Below are positions 43,030 through 53,507 of a DNA stretch of 64,000 nucleotides, piece by piece. Source of the stretch: Agarophyton chilense. Its lineage: Eukaryota; Rhodophyta; Florideophyceae; Gracilariales; Gracilariaceae. The DNA lies in NCBI GenBank assembly GCA_030374765.1, contig JARGXX010000073.1:310001-374000 (forward strand), read 5' to 3'. A program made the translations under genes and the position numbers. The notes below the pieces were generated by a model. That model saw only the letters and a list, made by a program, of their open reading frames with translations, did no database searches and was not told the origin of the DNA. Position 1 is the first letter of the stretch, and every line of letters begins with the position of its first letter.

Positions 43030-46000
43030 GGCCCCGCCCCAGGCGGATGGGACTCAGGAAAACTGATTTCTGGAGTCTCCCCTTCGGGAGTGGCATCCCC
43101 AACAGTGAGATTGACGACGCCCAAGGCGTCTCCGCCTCGCTCCCCGGTCACAATCCTCACGAGGAAACAGGCCGTCTCAGACGTGGACTCTGAACACTTT
43201 GGTGTTCTACGTCGACCGTGGAAACGTTTTCTTAACCGCCGGTTCCCGGATAGAGTCTTAGTAATGGCCAAGCACAATTACAAGGTGTATGCCGACCCTG
43301 GCCTTTCTACCCAGTTTATGGTTCGAGTCCTTACTGTTTTGGACACAGGTGCTGGTCCGAATTTCATCGTGGAGTCGCTGCTGCCCCCGCCCTTGCGGTC
43401 TCAGATCCGCCTTGGCGTGGCGCCCGACGTCGCAAACGCGAATAACAACCCGTTGTTAACGGTTGGAACCGTCGCTCTCGTCGTTCGCTTGGGCTCCTTC
43501 GTGGTGAAACTCGACTTTATTGTATGCCGGAAATTGGCTGCCCCCATCATCTTGGGATGTGACTTCTGTGACAGATTCGTTGACGCCATAAGGCCCCGCT
43601 TAAAGCGTGTTGAGACGGAAGACGGCTCGTCGGTCCCGATTGTCCGTCGTCCGCTGCGGCGTGCCTCCAAGAAGCTCGTACCGCTCCCTGCCGCGCAGGA
43701 ACCTCCACCCGCTTCTCGGGAGTCTACCAAGCTCCGCGTGGCTGCATCTGTCCAAATCCCGCCAGAGTCCCAAGTATGGGTGCGTGTCACTTCCCGTCAA
43801 CACGGTTTACGAGTCATCCAGCCTCTCTCATCTCTGTACGATGGATATCAACTCGCCGTGGCGAATGGAGTCGCGCAGATTGTCCCAGACAAGCCGTTCA
43901 CCGTGCTCGTTGCCAATCTGGGCTCCACCCCCCAGTCACTGGTGAAAAACCAAGTTATTGGATCGGTAATGCCTCACCCCACCGCGATGGTCCCCACTAG
44001 GCTGACCGCTGCCGAAGTCCTCGGTCTCGTTCACTCTGAGGAGGGGGAGGAAGCTGCCGTCCAATCACCGAATGATTCGGAATCGCAACCTGCCGAAACA
44101 GAAAAGAAGCCCGTTCCGACGAGTTACGACCGGGTAGACCCCGTGAAAGAACTCGAGGAACTCGACCTCGGTCATGTACCGGAGTCACACCGTGAAAGTC
44201 TGCGTGAAATGTTACGGGAGTTTACCACAATGTGGGATGGCTCTCTTGGTGAGATAAATACAACGGAACACCGGATAGATGTATTGCCGAACACCCGACC
44301 GGTGGCTCAACACCCTTACAGGGCAGGCTCCAAGGCTCGAAAAGAGGAACAGTTCCAAGTGGACCAAATGCTCCGAGCTGGAGTGATCGAACCGGCTCAG
44401 TCGCCGTGGGCATCCCCAGTGGTACTGGCTCCGAAACCCGATGGGTCCTGGCGCTTTTGCACCGACTACCGTTGCTTGAATGATGTTACCGTCAAGGACG
44501 TGTATCCGATCCCACGAATGGATGAGTACATCGACTCTCTCGGCACTGCTACCGTGTTCACGGCTTTGGACGCCAATTGGGGATATTGGCAGGTTCCCGT
44601 TAGGGAGGAGGACCAAGATAAGACTGCGTTTGTCTGTCACTCGGGACTCTACCGTTTCAAACGGATGCCTTTTGGTCTAACCAATGCTCCCGCTACCTTT
44701 CAGCGTGCTATCGACATTTTGTTGGCCCGCTTTAAGTGGAGTACTTGCCTCGTCTATTTGGACGATATCATTGTATTCTCAGACAATCTGGATGACCATC
44801 TCCCCCATGTCAGGGACATAATGACCACGCTACTTGATGCTGGAATAACCCTCAAACTGAGGAAATGTGAGTTCTTTACCGATACTGTGAAGTATCTCGG
44901 GCACATTATCCGTCCTGGACGTGTAATGATCGAGGAAGCTCGAGTGAGGTCCCTTCCCAAGGCGAAAGAACCCGCTACCCAGACGGAACTGCGCTCCTTT
45001 CTAGGATTGGTCAATGTATACCGACAGTTTATCCCTAACTTCGCTGACATCGCGGCCCCCTTGAACGCGCTTCTGCGGAAAGGTCAACCACCTAAACTGG
45101 ACCCCTTTACGTCCGCCCAGACGGATGCTTTTAACTCCCTCAGGGAGGCTGTCACATCAGCACCGATTCTATCGTTACCGAAACCCGGACTACCGTTTTC
45201 CGTGGACACAGACTCTAGCGACTACCAGGTAGGCTGTGCGCTCTTTCAAACTACTCCCGAAGGAGAACGCAAACCCATTGGGTACTGGTCACGCTCGCTC
45301 AATGTCCACGAGCGGAACTACTCCGTGTCGGAGAAGGAGTGCCTCGCAGTTGTGTGGGCCCTCTCTACACTACGCCCCTACCTCATGGGTGTGCACTTTA
45401 CCGTTTACACGGATCAATCGTCCCTACGATGGCTCATGACCATCTCAGAGCCGTCAGGCCGCTTAATGCGTTGGAGACTCCGCCTCGCGGAATATGACTT
45501 TGAAGTGATCTACAAGAAAGGCACTCAGAACGCGCAAGCGGACGCGCTCTCGCGTTTACCCACGAATGGGGAAGCTCTAGCCGTCGATGACGAGGATATA
45601 CCTTGCTTCGTCGTAGACGATGGAACACCGGGGGACCCGGACTGGTTACACGATAAATGGAACGAAAGCCCGGAATCGGATGATGATATTGACGCATTGC
45701 TCGTCTCGGACGATTCAGAGAAACCCCCGCCGGGTAATTTTGTGCCGATACCCCCGGAGGAGATGGTCAGAGAACAGCAGGGTGACCCCTTCTGTACGAA
45801 GATTCGCGCCTGGCTTAATTGCGGTGCACAACTCCCTTTCGAGGTGAACGATCTTGGATACCTCGTCAGGACGGTTCAGTCATCTCCACAAGTCGTGGTG
45901 CCGCATACTCTACAGTCTAGAGTTTTGCATCTATCGCACTATGCGAAACTTGGTGGACACGCCGATGGACGGAAGCTCTACCTCACTTTGCGAAGGAATT

Positions 46001-48810
46001 TCTACTAGCCCGCCATGGCGGTGGATTGCTACGCAACGGTGCGGTTTTGTACCGAATGTGCTAAGAATCGGGTGAAACTTCGCAAGTACTCAACGAAGTT
46101 GAAACTATTCCCGGCACGGGCTCCTCTCGAGTTTGTCGCCATTGTCATCCTCGGTAAGCTCCTCACCACACGACGTAGGCATAAGTTTTTACTCGTTATC
46201 ACGGATCGTTCCTCAAAACTGGTTCGGACCGTACCTTTACGGAAGATATCCGCTTTCACGGTTGCACAAGCATTTGTAACCCATTGGGTGTTCGTCTACG
46301 GCCCGCCGGTTAATCTTCTATCCGATAACGGAAAACAGTTCGCATTGCGATTCTTCGAGGACGTGTGCAGGATTCTTGACCTCAAGAACCTGTTCACCAC
46401 GACCTATCACCCCCAGTGTAATGGGCAAGTGGAGCGGTTTAACCGAACGCTATTAGCGTCTCTCCGTTCTTACGTGGCCGACCACCCAAAGACATGGGAT
46501 TTATATACCGACGCCTTGACGTTCGCGTAGAATACGCAGGTACACCGTACTACGGGCTTGACTCCATTCGAACTGGTCTTGTCCCGCCCTCCGCCCGCTG
46601 TCGCGTTAGAACCCCAGCCCACGCTGGATGCGTTCCCTTCCGTGAAGGATTATCACCACAGGTGGAAAGAGTGGCTTACGAAGCTGATCCCGGTCGCCCG
46701 AAGCTCGATGGCTCGTGCCCAAGCCGCTTACAAGCGTGATTTCGACTCTCGCGTACGCGGTAAGGCCCCGCCAATCAAAGCCGGTGACTTTGTCTTCGTC
46801 CGTGAGGAGTACTGGAACCCTGAAAAGGAGAAGAAGCACAAGCTTTCTTCCGTCGCCGACGGTCCTTACAAGGTCATTTCGGTGAAAGACGACACCATCG
46901 TGGTGGAAACTGTCGACGCTCATGAGCGGATCTCCCACGACCGCGTTGTACTCGCCCCGCCACCGACGTTGGAAGTAACCGAAATGGGTCAACAATCCCT
47001 CTCTGAGGATGATGGTGCTCGGCACACAACAGTGGCTCAGCCCACTGCCGTGGTTTCCAGACCTTCTGCGTTACCACACCCTACCCGGGGACTCTCTGAC
47101 TTGCCGATCTTATCGGACCAAGGCCAGAATGGCCTCTCTTCTCTCACGCCATGGCGCGGTGTCTACCCCCGCCCGTTGGGCGTTTCAACCACTCCCCATG
47201 CCGCTCCGTCTCAGGAGGGGGAGGAGGCTCATAACTCTCGTCGAGAGACGGAAACCGCTTCGTCGCGTCATGACAACCGTGGTGCACGGACTCCTGGACA
47301 CACCAGCAAGAACAACGGTGATCCAGACGTCCCGTCTACTGACGTGCCATCTCCGCATATGCGCGCTACAGCCGTTGCTGAACCCTCTCTGGGAAGCGCC
47401 ACCGCATCTGCGTCTGATCGCACTCCCCACGGGGACTCTACTCGACAGGACGCACCACGTAGTGGAAACCCTCTCGCCGAAACGAAACCGAAATCGTCGC
47501 AGGATGCTGTTCGCCCTCGCGATGCTGGACCGGCTATGCCGTCGAGCGTTGACCCGCAGCCCGTGGGTCACGGTTCGTCGACACCAACTACGCTGGGAAA
47601 CTTAGAGCACGCCCTCGCAGTCCCCTCTAGGCCGAATCGATCGGAAGTGGTCCCTCGTACTGTACGGCAGGACACACCGGCTAAGCCGGGCAAGCACACC
47701 GTAGCAGACGGGAAATTCACACCCAGCACGCTTGATGCTGGTTCAGAACCCGCGCGCAGTGGCGGACGCACTCCGAGTGTCTCGGTTGACCCCGACCGCG
47801 TTGTCGAAGGCGCACCGGTCACCCCGGAGAATGTGCCCGTCAAGGACGGAAGCACCTCGTCGCCGAGTGAAGTTGAACCCTCGAAAGGGATAGTTGAGGA
47901 CGAACTCGCTCCCCGCAGGGGTTCCTCGCCGCGCACTTCGCCGCCCGTTGGTGAGGAAGGCACGGTTGACCCGGAGTTGCACGCGCGTCGCGGTACTTTG
48001 TCGCCCAAGCGAGCAGACATACCGGCAGCGCCGTTGCACACGCCCTCACGTGAGGAGGCGGAACGCAGCACGGCGCGGAGTACTCCCAGCCATCAGCCGG
48101 ACGTGTAACGTGACCAGACGACACCCGGCTCGGGAGATACGCCAATCAACGCCCAAGGCGGCTCACCCGGCAATGCACGACGCCCCGTGATGAAACCGCC
48201 TCCCGCGTCAAGTCCAGCACCGTCGCCACGGATTTCACCCCGACGACTCGCGGAACGCGATCGCGAAACCCAGCCTTGGGATGAGACCGCGTTCCATCGA
48301 AGGGTGGCCTCTGCACGAGAACTCTCGGAAAGCATTCCGACCCAAAAACTGGGAGAATTGCCCGACGGGAAGGCCTCCGGCCGAAGCCGTCGAACTGACG
48401 CTCTTCGTCATGACGCCTTGGCGGAAGCAACCCGCCAAGCGGCCAAGGCAACCCGGAACCCGGTTCGTTCCCCTACCTAGGGCATGGAAAGGCAACGCCA
48501 ACCCATGGACCCCTCGGAGGAAGGGCACAGTAGCCCACACGCACCTGCGGACGTACACCGGTATGGTCCGGTGACGCGTACACCGCAAGGGCGGGAAGTC
48601 TACGAGAAGGAGTTCGTGGTCGACCACATAGTGGAGCACTCATACCATCCGGATGGTTATATTCAATACCTCGTCCGTTGGTACGGTTTAGGGCCCGAAT
48701 GGGATTCGGATGAGCCGATGGAACATCTCCCACGTTCGAAGGTGGTGTCATATCACCGTAGAACGCGGACGGGAATCCCGGCATCGGTTGTTAAAGCCCA
48801 GGTGGGATAA
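43030..48810 (+). pseudogene. Pol polyprotein of G2 (protease, RT, RNase H, integrase, chromodomain)
   Basis: One reading frame spans the whole gene, with stops at 46006 (TAG), 46528 (TAG), 48106 (TAA) and 48478 (TAG) but no shift. Domains: protease LDTGAGPNF (about 43340); RT PKPDGSWRFCTDYRCLN, MPFGLTNAPATFQRA and VYLDDIIVF (about 44755); RNase H with VDTDSSDYQVG and SVSEKECLAVVWAL; integrase zinc finger, split by the 46006 stop between HLSHYAKLGGH and CTEC; core with LLSDNGKQF and QVERFNRTL; a long Pro/Ser/Arg-rich spacer; and chromodomain YLVRWYGLGPEWDSDEP. In the integrase, VAIVILGK stands where V-x-I-D-I-x-G-P is normal, so the first catalytic Asp is also lost. Both stops in the integrase replace well-conserved positions. 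Confidence 0.92.
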
Positions 48811-48989
48811 CACCCACCTCGGTGGGAGAGAAAAGAGAAGTAGGTTTGCTTGAGAACAGGCTGGTGAAGGAAGGTTTTGGGTTACACAAGTCACTTGGTT
48901 TTTATTCGAAGCTATCGATGGAATACCGAGCACTCGGGATACTACTCTTAGTCACAAGGGAAAACTCCCCATCGGGATCGCGTGCCCCG

Positions 48990-50063
48990 TCACGGGTTCG
49001 GCTCACCGCCCCCGGGTTGGTTACCTCCCTGGAGGCGGGTGATCAAGGCCTCGCGCATCGCGGCAACATCGCCACTCGCTGCGTTGGTCCCCAGCCCCAC
49101 CTGTCGCAGGAACTGGGAGATCACGGCCGCTTGACCCGCCGGAGCGGAGCTCGCATCGCCTGGGGCGGACGCCCCACCACTTGGGAGATTCACCGGTGGA
49201 ACCGGAGGTGGTCCAGCTACCGCGTACTCCGACCCAGCCCCCGCGGGGTTATCCAAATCCACGTAAGGCGTGGCTGGCGTCCCCGCGTTATAGGGACCTT
49301 CCGCTTCGGATCCCTTTACCTCCGCCTCGGCGTACGCTTCCCCGTCGTCGGGTTCGTTGTCCACCATTGGATCGTCGCCGTCGTAGACGTGGTAATATTC
49401 ATCCGCGTCCACGAAACCGATCGGATACCCCTCAGGGATATGGCGTGGTGCAAACCGGAGTTCGTTCGCTTCCTCGGCGGAGATTTCGTGCCCTTCCCAA
49501 GGGTCAAAGAATACGAAATCACCTCTCAAGGGAGTACGCCTTCCTGGTGAGAGGTCCTGACCCCGGCTACCCACGGTGCGCCCGCTTTGTTCAATCGGAA
49601 CGGTGGTCCAGTCCAACTGGTAGATGTAATCGAGAAGACCCGCCACTTCTTCGGCGTTGGTTACTCCACCAAGTGGGATGCTCAGGTCCAGGCTGCGAAT
49701 CGCGGACCTCAACCGGAACGGGAGGAACCACAGTATGTACTGGTCATACACCTCCCAGAGGATGAACACCGCCGCGCAGACTGCCCATTTGGTAATCACC
49801 ACGGACCACAGTCCGGACTCGGGATCCTCGATGAGGTACGAACCGTAATACGTGATGACTGGTGGCAGGTCGATGTAACAGCCCCGGCAGGCCTCGAGGT
49901 TCGACCACCACGGTGGAATGAGGACATAGCGACCCCGTCGGTCGGCCACGCGAAGGCGTTCGATCTCCACGTTCTGATACGGGACCAAATACCCGAATCG
50001 GGATCGTGCTCGACGCTCGAAGCGGATCAGGGCGAGGAAGTTGGCCCGCGCAAGTCGACGCAT
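48990..50063 (-). CDS. Antisense ORF (aORF) of G2, C-terminal part
   Basis: A 357-codon minus-strand frame downstream of pol, starting at the ATG of the duplicated target CGCAT and ending near the pol stop (tail to tail, 180 bp apart). It begins with a basic stretch (RRARSRFGYLVPYQ). A hydrophobic section follows (VVITKWAVCAAVFILW, possibly membrane-associated), then QLDWTTVPIEQSGR, an acidic region (DADEYYHVYDGDDP) and a Pro/Gly/Ala-rich tail with QFLRQVGLG. Several blocks align with the antisense frame of G1, so it is a protein and not a chance frame. I do not recognise the family. The true N-terminus lies beyond the insertion at 50064-51247. Confidence 0.7.
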   Translation of the reverse strand: MRRLARANFLALIRFERRARSRFGYLVPYQNVEIERLRVADRRGRYVLIPPWWSNLEACRGCYIDLPPVITYYGSYLIEDPESGLWSVVITKWAVCAAVFILWEVYDQYILWFLPFRLRSAIRSLDLSIPLGGVTNAEEVAGLLDYIYQLDWTTVPIEQSGRTVGSRGQDLSPGRRTPLRGDFVFFDPWEGHEISAEEANELRFAPRHIPEGYPIGFVDADEYYHVYDGDDPMVDNEPDDGEAYAEAEVKGSEAEGPYNAGTPATPYVDLDNPAGAGSEYAVAGPPPVPPVNLPSGGASAPGDASSAPAGQAAVISQFLRQVGLGTNAASGDVAAMREALITRLQGGNQPGGGEPNP

Positions 50064-51247
50064 TGTAACGCAACGCGCCGGGCCCTTATTGAGGACAAGT
50101 AGCCACCGTCCTCCGACCTCCTTACACTAAGCAGTGGCGACGCCGTAATAGCTGGCATACTGCCAGGATGGAATACCGTGCATGGCGCTGGGTGTCATAC
50201 GTGTGGCAATGGCCGGCAGCTAGTTCGTGTGGTTGGCACCATACAGTGCTCTGCACTGTTTCCTTGTAATTTTTAATTGTATTTATTAGTTGTAATCTAT
50301 CGTAATGGCTAACTGCTAAGCGGCCGGCGGTACTTGAGCGCCGGGTCGCCGGGGGCTAGACCGAAGTAAAGTCCAGAAGGCGGGGGGGGGGGGGCCTCCG
50401 AACTACTAGTTCGTGTCTTGAGACTATAGGGATATCAGACCTTCATTCCCAGTCGACGCCGACAAGACAGGCGGCAGTCTGATCAACTGCTGCAGAGGTA
50501 CCTCTCGCGTTTTAGCCTATCGAGTATTCCCCGTCCAGTCCTTGCCCTCACGGCCATCGGTCGCCGCGTGGCGCATTGCACTTTCGCTCGGTCTATTGGA
50601 CCGCTGGCAGTTCTACTGCCCGAGCAGATTGTAGACCCGTACCCGTTGGATACCGAGGTGGGGATCGGGAGCCTCGGATAAGTGAGTATCACTTCCAGGT
50701 GCAGCTGGTAAAGCCAGGCAGGCGCATTCGTCTGGGCGCTGGTTCAATCCCAGGGCTTGCCCTGCTTTGCTATCGTCACCCGTTGGGTGTGAGTGATTAC
50801 CACTTTGTGGCGCCAGTCGGCATAGCCAAGCAGACGCTCTCGTCTGAGCGCTGGTACAATCTCAGGGCTTGCCCTGCTTTGCTATCGCCACCCGTTGGGT
50901 GAAGTGGTTGGTGCGTCGTTGCCGACGTTAGGGTCGTGGCGCTCGTCCGGGCTCTGGTACAATCCCGGGGCTCGCCCCGGCTACTCGCCATACGCGGCGT
51001 ATATCCAGGCCGATCACTTCGGTTCGTGTCGGATCGACACCACTCCGAGCACGTCTTCCGGACGCCAAGGGCTCCTGTGGAACGATAGGAGTCTGTGTCT
51101 AGTAGACACTCCTCGACTGTGAGACGACGCCTCTCTTGAGTCGTTGCGGACTCTAGGGCCAGATAGCCGACCCCGGCTTTCCAGGCTCTGCCTGTGCGTA
51201 GCTCTCGCCGCCCGCGGCTGGTCTCCCGAGTAGCGCATTGGGTTACA
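50064..51247. mobile_element. LTR-like insertion splitting the G2 aORF (1184 bp)
   Basis: Starts TGTAACGCAACGCGC and ends GCGCATTGGGTTACA, so the two ends are imperfect inverted copies (13 of 15 bases). Perfect 5-bp duplications CGCAT stand at 50059-50063 and 51248-51252. TG...CA ends and a 5-bp duplication fit a solo LTR, as do the AT-rich box near 50260-50310 and the lack of a convincing gene. A short-TIR DNA element is the alternative. The insert is absent from G1. It contains a G-run (50383-50394) and tandem repeats (50700-51000). Confidence 0.75.
50700..51000. repeat. Tandem repeats of about 112 bp with conserved hairpins
   Basis: Units start near 50731 and 50843, with a more diverged third near 50944. 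Each carries a hairpin: CCAGGGCTTGCCCTG in the first, TCAGGGCTTGCCCTG in the second and CCGGGGCTCGCCCCGG in the third, where both arms changed together. The first two also share CACCCGTTGGGTG. They lie inside the LTR-like insertion. Confidence 0.6.
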
Positions 51248-52117
51248 CGCATGTAGCGGAATTCTGCCCGGATAATCGGTCGCGTCCAGCACATGGCCTC
51301 TTGCTGCGCTATCCGGATGCCCCTCAACGAGAGTGTTTCCAAACCCGCCAGGCGGTCGACGTAACCAATCTCACCTTGAGTGCGGTAAAGCCGAATGTCG
51401 GTGCCGAGACCATCGGGGATGGGATATTCGAAAGGAGCCCGGCGAAGCCGTTGATGGCCAAGAAGGACGAAGGCCGCATGAGCGGAAGCCGAGGTTTCCC
51501 TATCCCGGCGCGCCACAGCGTGGACCGGAACCGCTACGCGGCGTCGCCAATCCAACGAAGTTGTCGCTACGGCCGGAATATCGCCCGGCAGCATCCCGTT
51601 TCCATCGGTGTATATCGCTATGAGCGCTTCGTTTAACACCGCAATCGGGTGGAGCCACGGCGCAAGCAGGAGAACGGACGCATGATGCCCAGGATGGCGC
51701 CCGACAAGCATGTCGTATGGCGGCCACCCTCTCTGGGGGGAACATTCCGTACGGAGCAGCATCCGCGTTCGCGATAGGAATCTGCGGCGCAGCCGATGAC
51801 TCGCTTTGCAGAAGCGGAGAGGACCGGAAGCCGGAGAAGTACCCCGCAGGGAGACGGTTGGGTTGATTGTTTTGGTTGCTCATCGGTGAGCGAAGAGGCC
51901 GGATGACTGGAAGAGGAGACCGGCGAAGCGAAAGACGATGCTGAGGAATCGGAGGACTGGCACGCAAGGATGCGGATTCGGTTGAGATGGAACGTTGAGA
52001 ACGGTTGTTGCCAGGAGACTGGAGTTTTGCCGCACTGCGTTTGTTGGCATCGGATGAAGTGGATCCCAGCGAGCTGGTTGCACTCTTATGCATTCGTCTC
52101 GGCGCATCACCCACCAT
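51248..52117 (-). pseudogene. Antisense ORF (aORF) of G2, N-terminal part
   Basis: On the minus strand a Ser/Pro-rich frame from the ATG at 52117 carries FSGFRSSPLLQ and IPIANADAAPYGMF, matching the N-terminal piece of the G1 copy. Near 51740, at a run of six C, the match moves to another frame that continues with PQRGWPPYDML, AVLNEALI, GYVDRLAGL, RGIRIAQQ and EFRYM. G1 counterparts are PQGCYPNRADL, AICDEALI, GYLCIDSL, RGVRIATF and EYFRFL. The frame meets the insertion at 51247. In G1 both parts are in one frame, so the shift is probably a mutation of G2. With both parts the protein would have about 640 residues. Confidence 0.6.
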
Positions 52118-52140
52118 CGCGGATGTCGTACTCGCGCCTC

Positions 52141-52152
52141 AGGAGGGGGATA
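52141..52152 (+). promoter_or_regulatory. Polypurine tract of G2
   Basis: AGGAGGGGGATA stands directly before the 3' LTR. This is the place and composition expected for the primer of plus-strand DNA synthesis. Confidence 0.75.
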
Positions 52153-52946
52153 TGAAGTGCAACGCTCGTGAGGGCCGTTTTCCAGGACTTGGTTGTTTTT
52201 ACGCCTCGGGCGATACTTGTGAGATCTATGAGTAATACCGCTTCTAGCGGGCTGGCGTAGCCAGGTGTATACGCGTTGTACGCGAAGTGCACCGGCGGCC
52301 GTGCGCCGTGGCCCCGATTTGGGTGTGACCTACCCACGTGTACCACGGGTGGCCCAGGACAGGTTGGCACAGCATAGCTGGATATTTCTCTATTTATTTA
52401 GCTTTATTACACTAGGTTAGGGAGCTCTTTACAGTATTCTACACTATATAGTGCCAGGGCGGTCTCGCCCTGACACTCAGTGAACCTCCCCAACCAGGGT
52501 TCTTGGCTCTAAGTCTTTTTCCGCTTTCGCGAGTCTTCCACACTCTACGGAGGTGAAGCCGCGTTACTAACGGTAGACTTATCCACCCGGCGTCAACAGG
52601 AGACTCACCGCTGTTAGCGTGTATATCTTTCATACCCCTGCCGTGTTCTCGCCCCAGTATTGGGTTTGCTACATATTTCTTTTGGCTCTCGTGGCCCATG
52701 CCCCCGATCGCCCCCACTGGGTGGTCCCCCCTTTATCACTTGCCCACTCCCGTGGAATACAGCTCATACGTGGTCTGCTCCCTTCTAGCATCCCGCACTC
52801 TCCCCGCTTGGCGTGCCGGTGAACCTCGGCCTTACACCCCGACTTAGTCGTGTTCACTCCAGAGAGGCTCCGTCGCCGTCCTAACCTCCTTGGAGGAAGA
52901 CTCGAACATCTTCGTGTGTTTCCGCCGCCCTTGGCGTTGCACTACA
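52153..52946 (+). repeat. 3' LTR of G2 (794 bp)
   Basis: Same length as the 5' copy with about 18 substitutions by eye and no gaps, starting TGAAGTGCAA and ending TTGCACTACA. It is followed by GTTAT, the probable target duplication, and by C3 gag sequence. Confidence 0.9.
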
Positions 52947-53507
52947 GTTATTGTATCGACAATTTCCTGTGGTCTTTTTGTGAATAAAGTGGGGTGTGCG
53001 AGTTTGTTGTTTACGTCCTTTGTGATGCTTTTGGTGATGATGCATGGAAAACTTGCTACAGTCTTGGGCTGTTCTGAGAATTGTAACGCAAATGTTGGTG
53101 TGACCAGTACACTGAACTCATCCTTCTCGAGGATATCTTTGAGATTTTCTAACCACTGGTGGTAGTTTTCTGTAATATGTTCGATAAATTCCTCATTGAA
53201 TCGCCAGCGCAGGTCGGTATGTGTTTTAATGGGTGCCGATGGGTGCTGATTTGGATTTTGAATGAGAATAGGCTGTCATTATTGTTGGTGTCTTGTAGAA
53301 ACCGGATTCAAGTTTGGGTTGTTACCACAACTCTGACCAGATACCTGCGGTGTGACGATATTGTATGCGTTTTTCGCGTGTGGTTTGGTCGGAAAAGTGT
53401 CTGTTAGGCCGGGAGCTTTGCTCGGTGGACGCCAGAGCAATGCTCGTGTAGCGGATCGATATGTGTTTGTCTACTGAGTTGCGCTGGGGCGTAATGGTGC
53501 CCATACC
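52947..53507 (-). pseudogene. Gag part of C3 right of G2
   Basis: Minus-strand text between G2 and the 5' LTR of C3, with short frames and stops. By position it is the Gag N-terminus plus leader. The last bases before the LTR read GGTATGGGCACCATTACG on the minus strand, a primer-binding site like that of C2 but one base shorter. Confidence 0.45.

Larger units (their letters stand above)
39983..52946 (+). mobile_element. G2: Ty3/gypsy chromovirus with antisense ORF
   Basis: A 12.96-kb element inserted into the gag region of C3. It has two 794-bp LTRs, an open gag, a pol frame with four stops and no shifts, a terminal chromodomain, a long antisense ORF before the 3' LTR and a polypurine tract. 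The flanking 5-mers GTTGT and GTTAT differ at one position. LTRs start TGAAGTGCAA and end TTGCACTACA and differ at about 18 positions by eye (about 2%). An LTR-like block is inserted at 50064-51247. Removing it leaves 11.8 kb, so the family is large mainly because of the antisense region. Confidence 0.9.

Noticed and set aside
47009-48145. Frames of 100-200 codons on both strands over the Pro/Ser-rich spacer of G2 pol
   Set aside because: They mirror the low-complexity pol spacer in other frames and have no counterpart in G1.
46006-48480. Reassigned TAG codon, because three of four stops in G2 pol are TAG
   Set aside because: A TAA also interrupts pol, Gag ends with TAG, and the host genes show nothing that supports a changed code. 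The stops replace differently conserved residues, so plain mutation is simpler.
48822-49765. Plus-strand frames of 194-242 codons opposite the antisense ORF of G2
   Set aside because: They follow from the base composition of the minus-strand gene; the blocks shared with G1 are seen only when the minus strand is translated.
50700-51000. CRISPR-like or tRNA-like reading of the repeats (GGTTCAATCCC resembles a B box)
   Set aside because: Units are too long and too few for a CRISPR, and no A box, acceptor stem or full cloverleaf can be drawn. The B-box-like string is changed in the other units.
50797-51247. Continuation of the antisense frame of G2 into the 1184-bp insert
   Set aside because: The text past the insertion border has no match in G1 and overlaps the tandem repeats; it is read-through into foreign sequence.
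50064-51247. Intron in the antisense gene instead of an insertion
   Set aside because: The block has duplicated CGCAT borders and inverted TGTAAC ends, and no AG acceptor is at the point that restores the alignment with G1.
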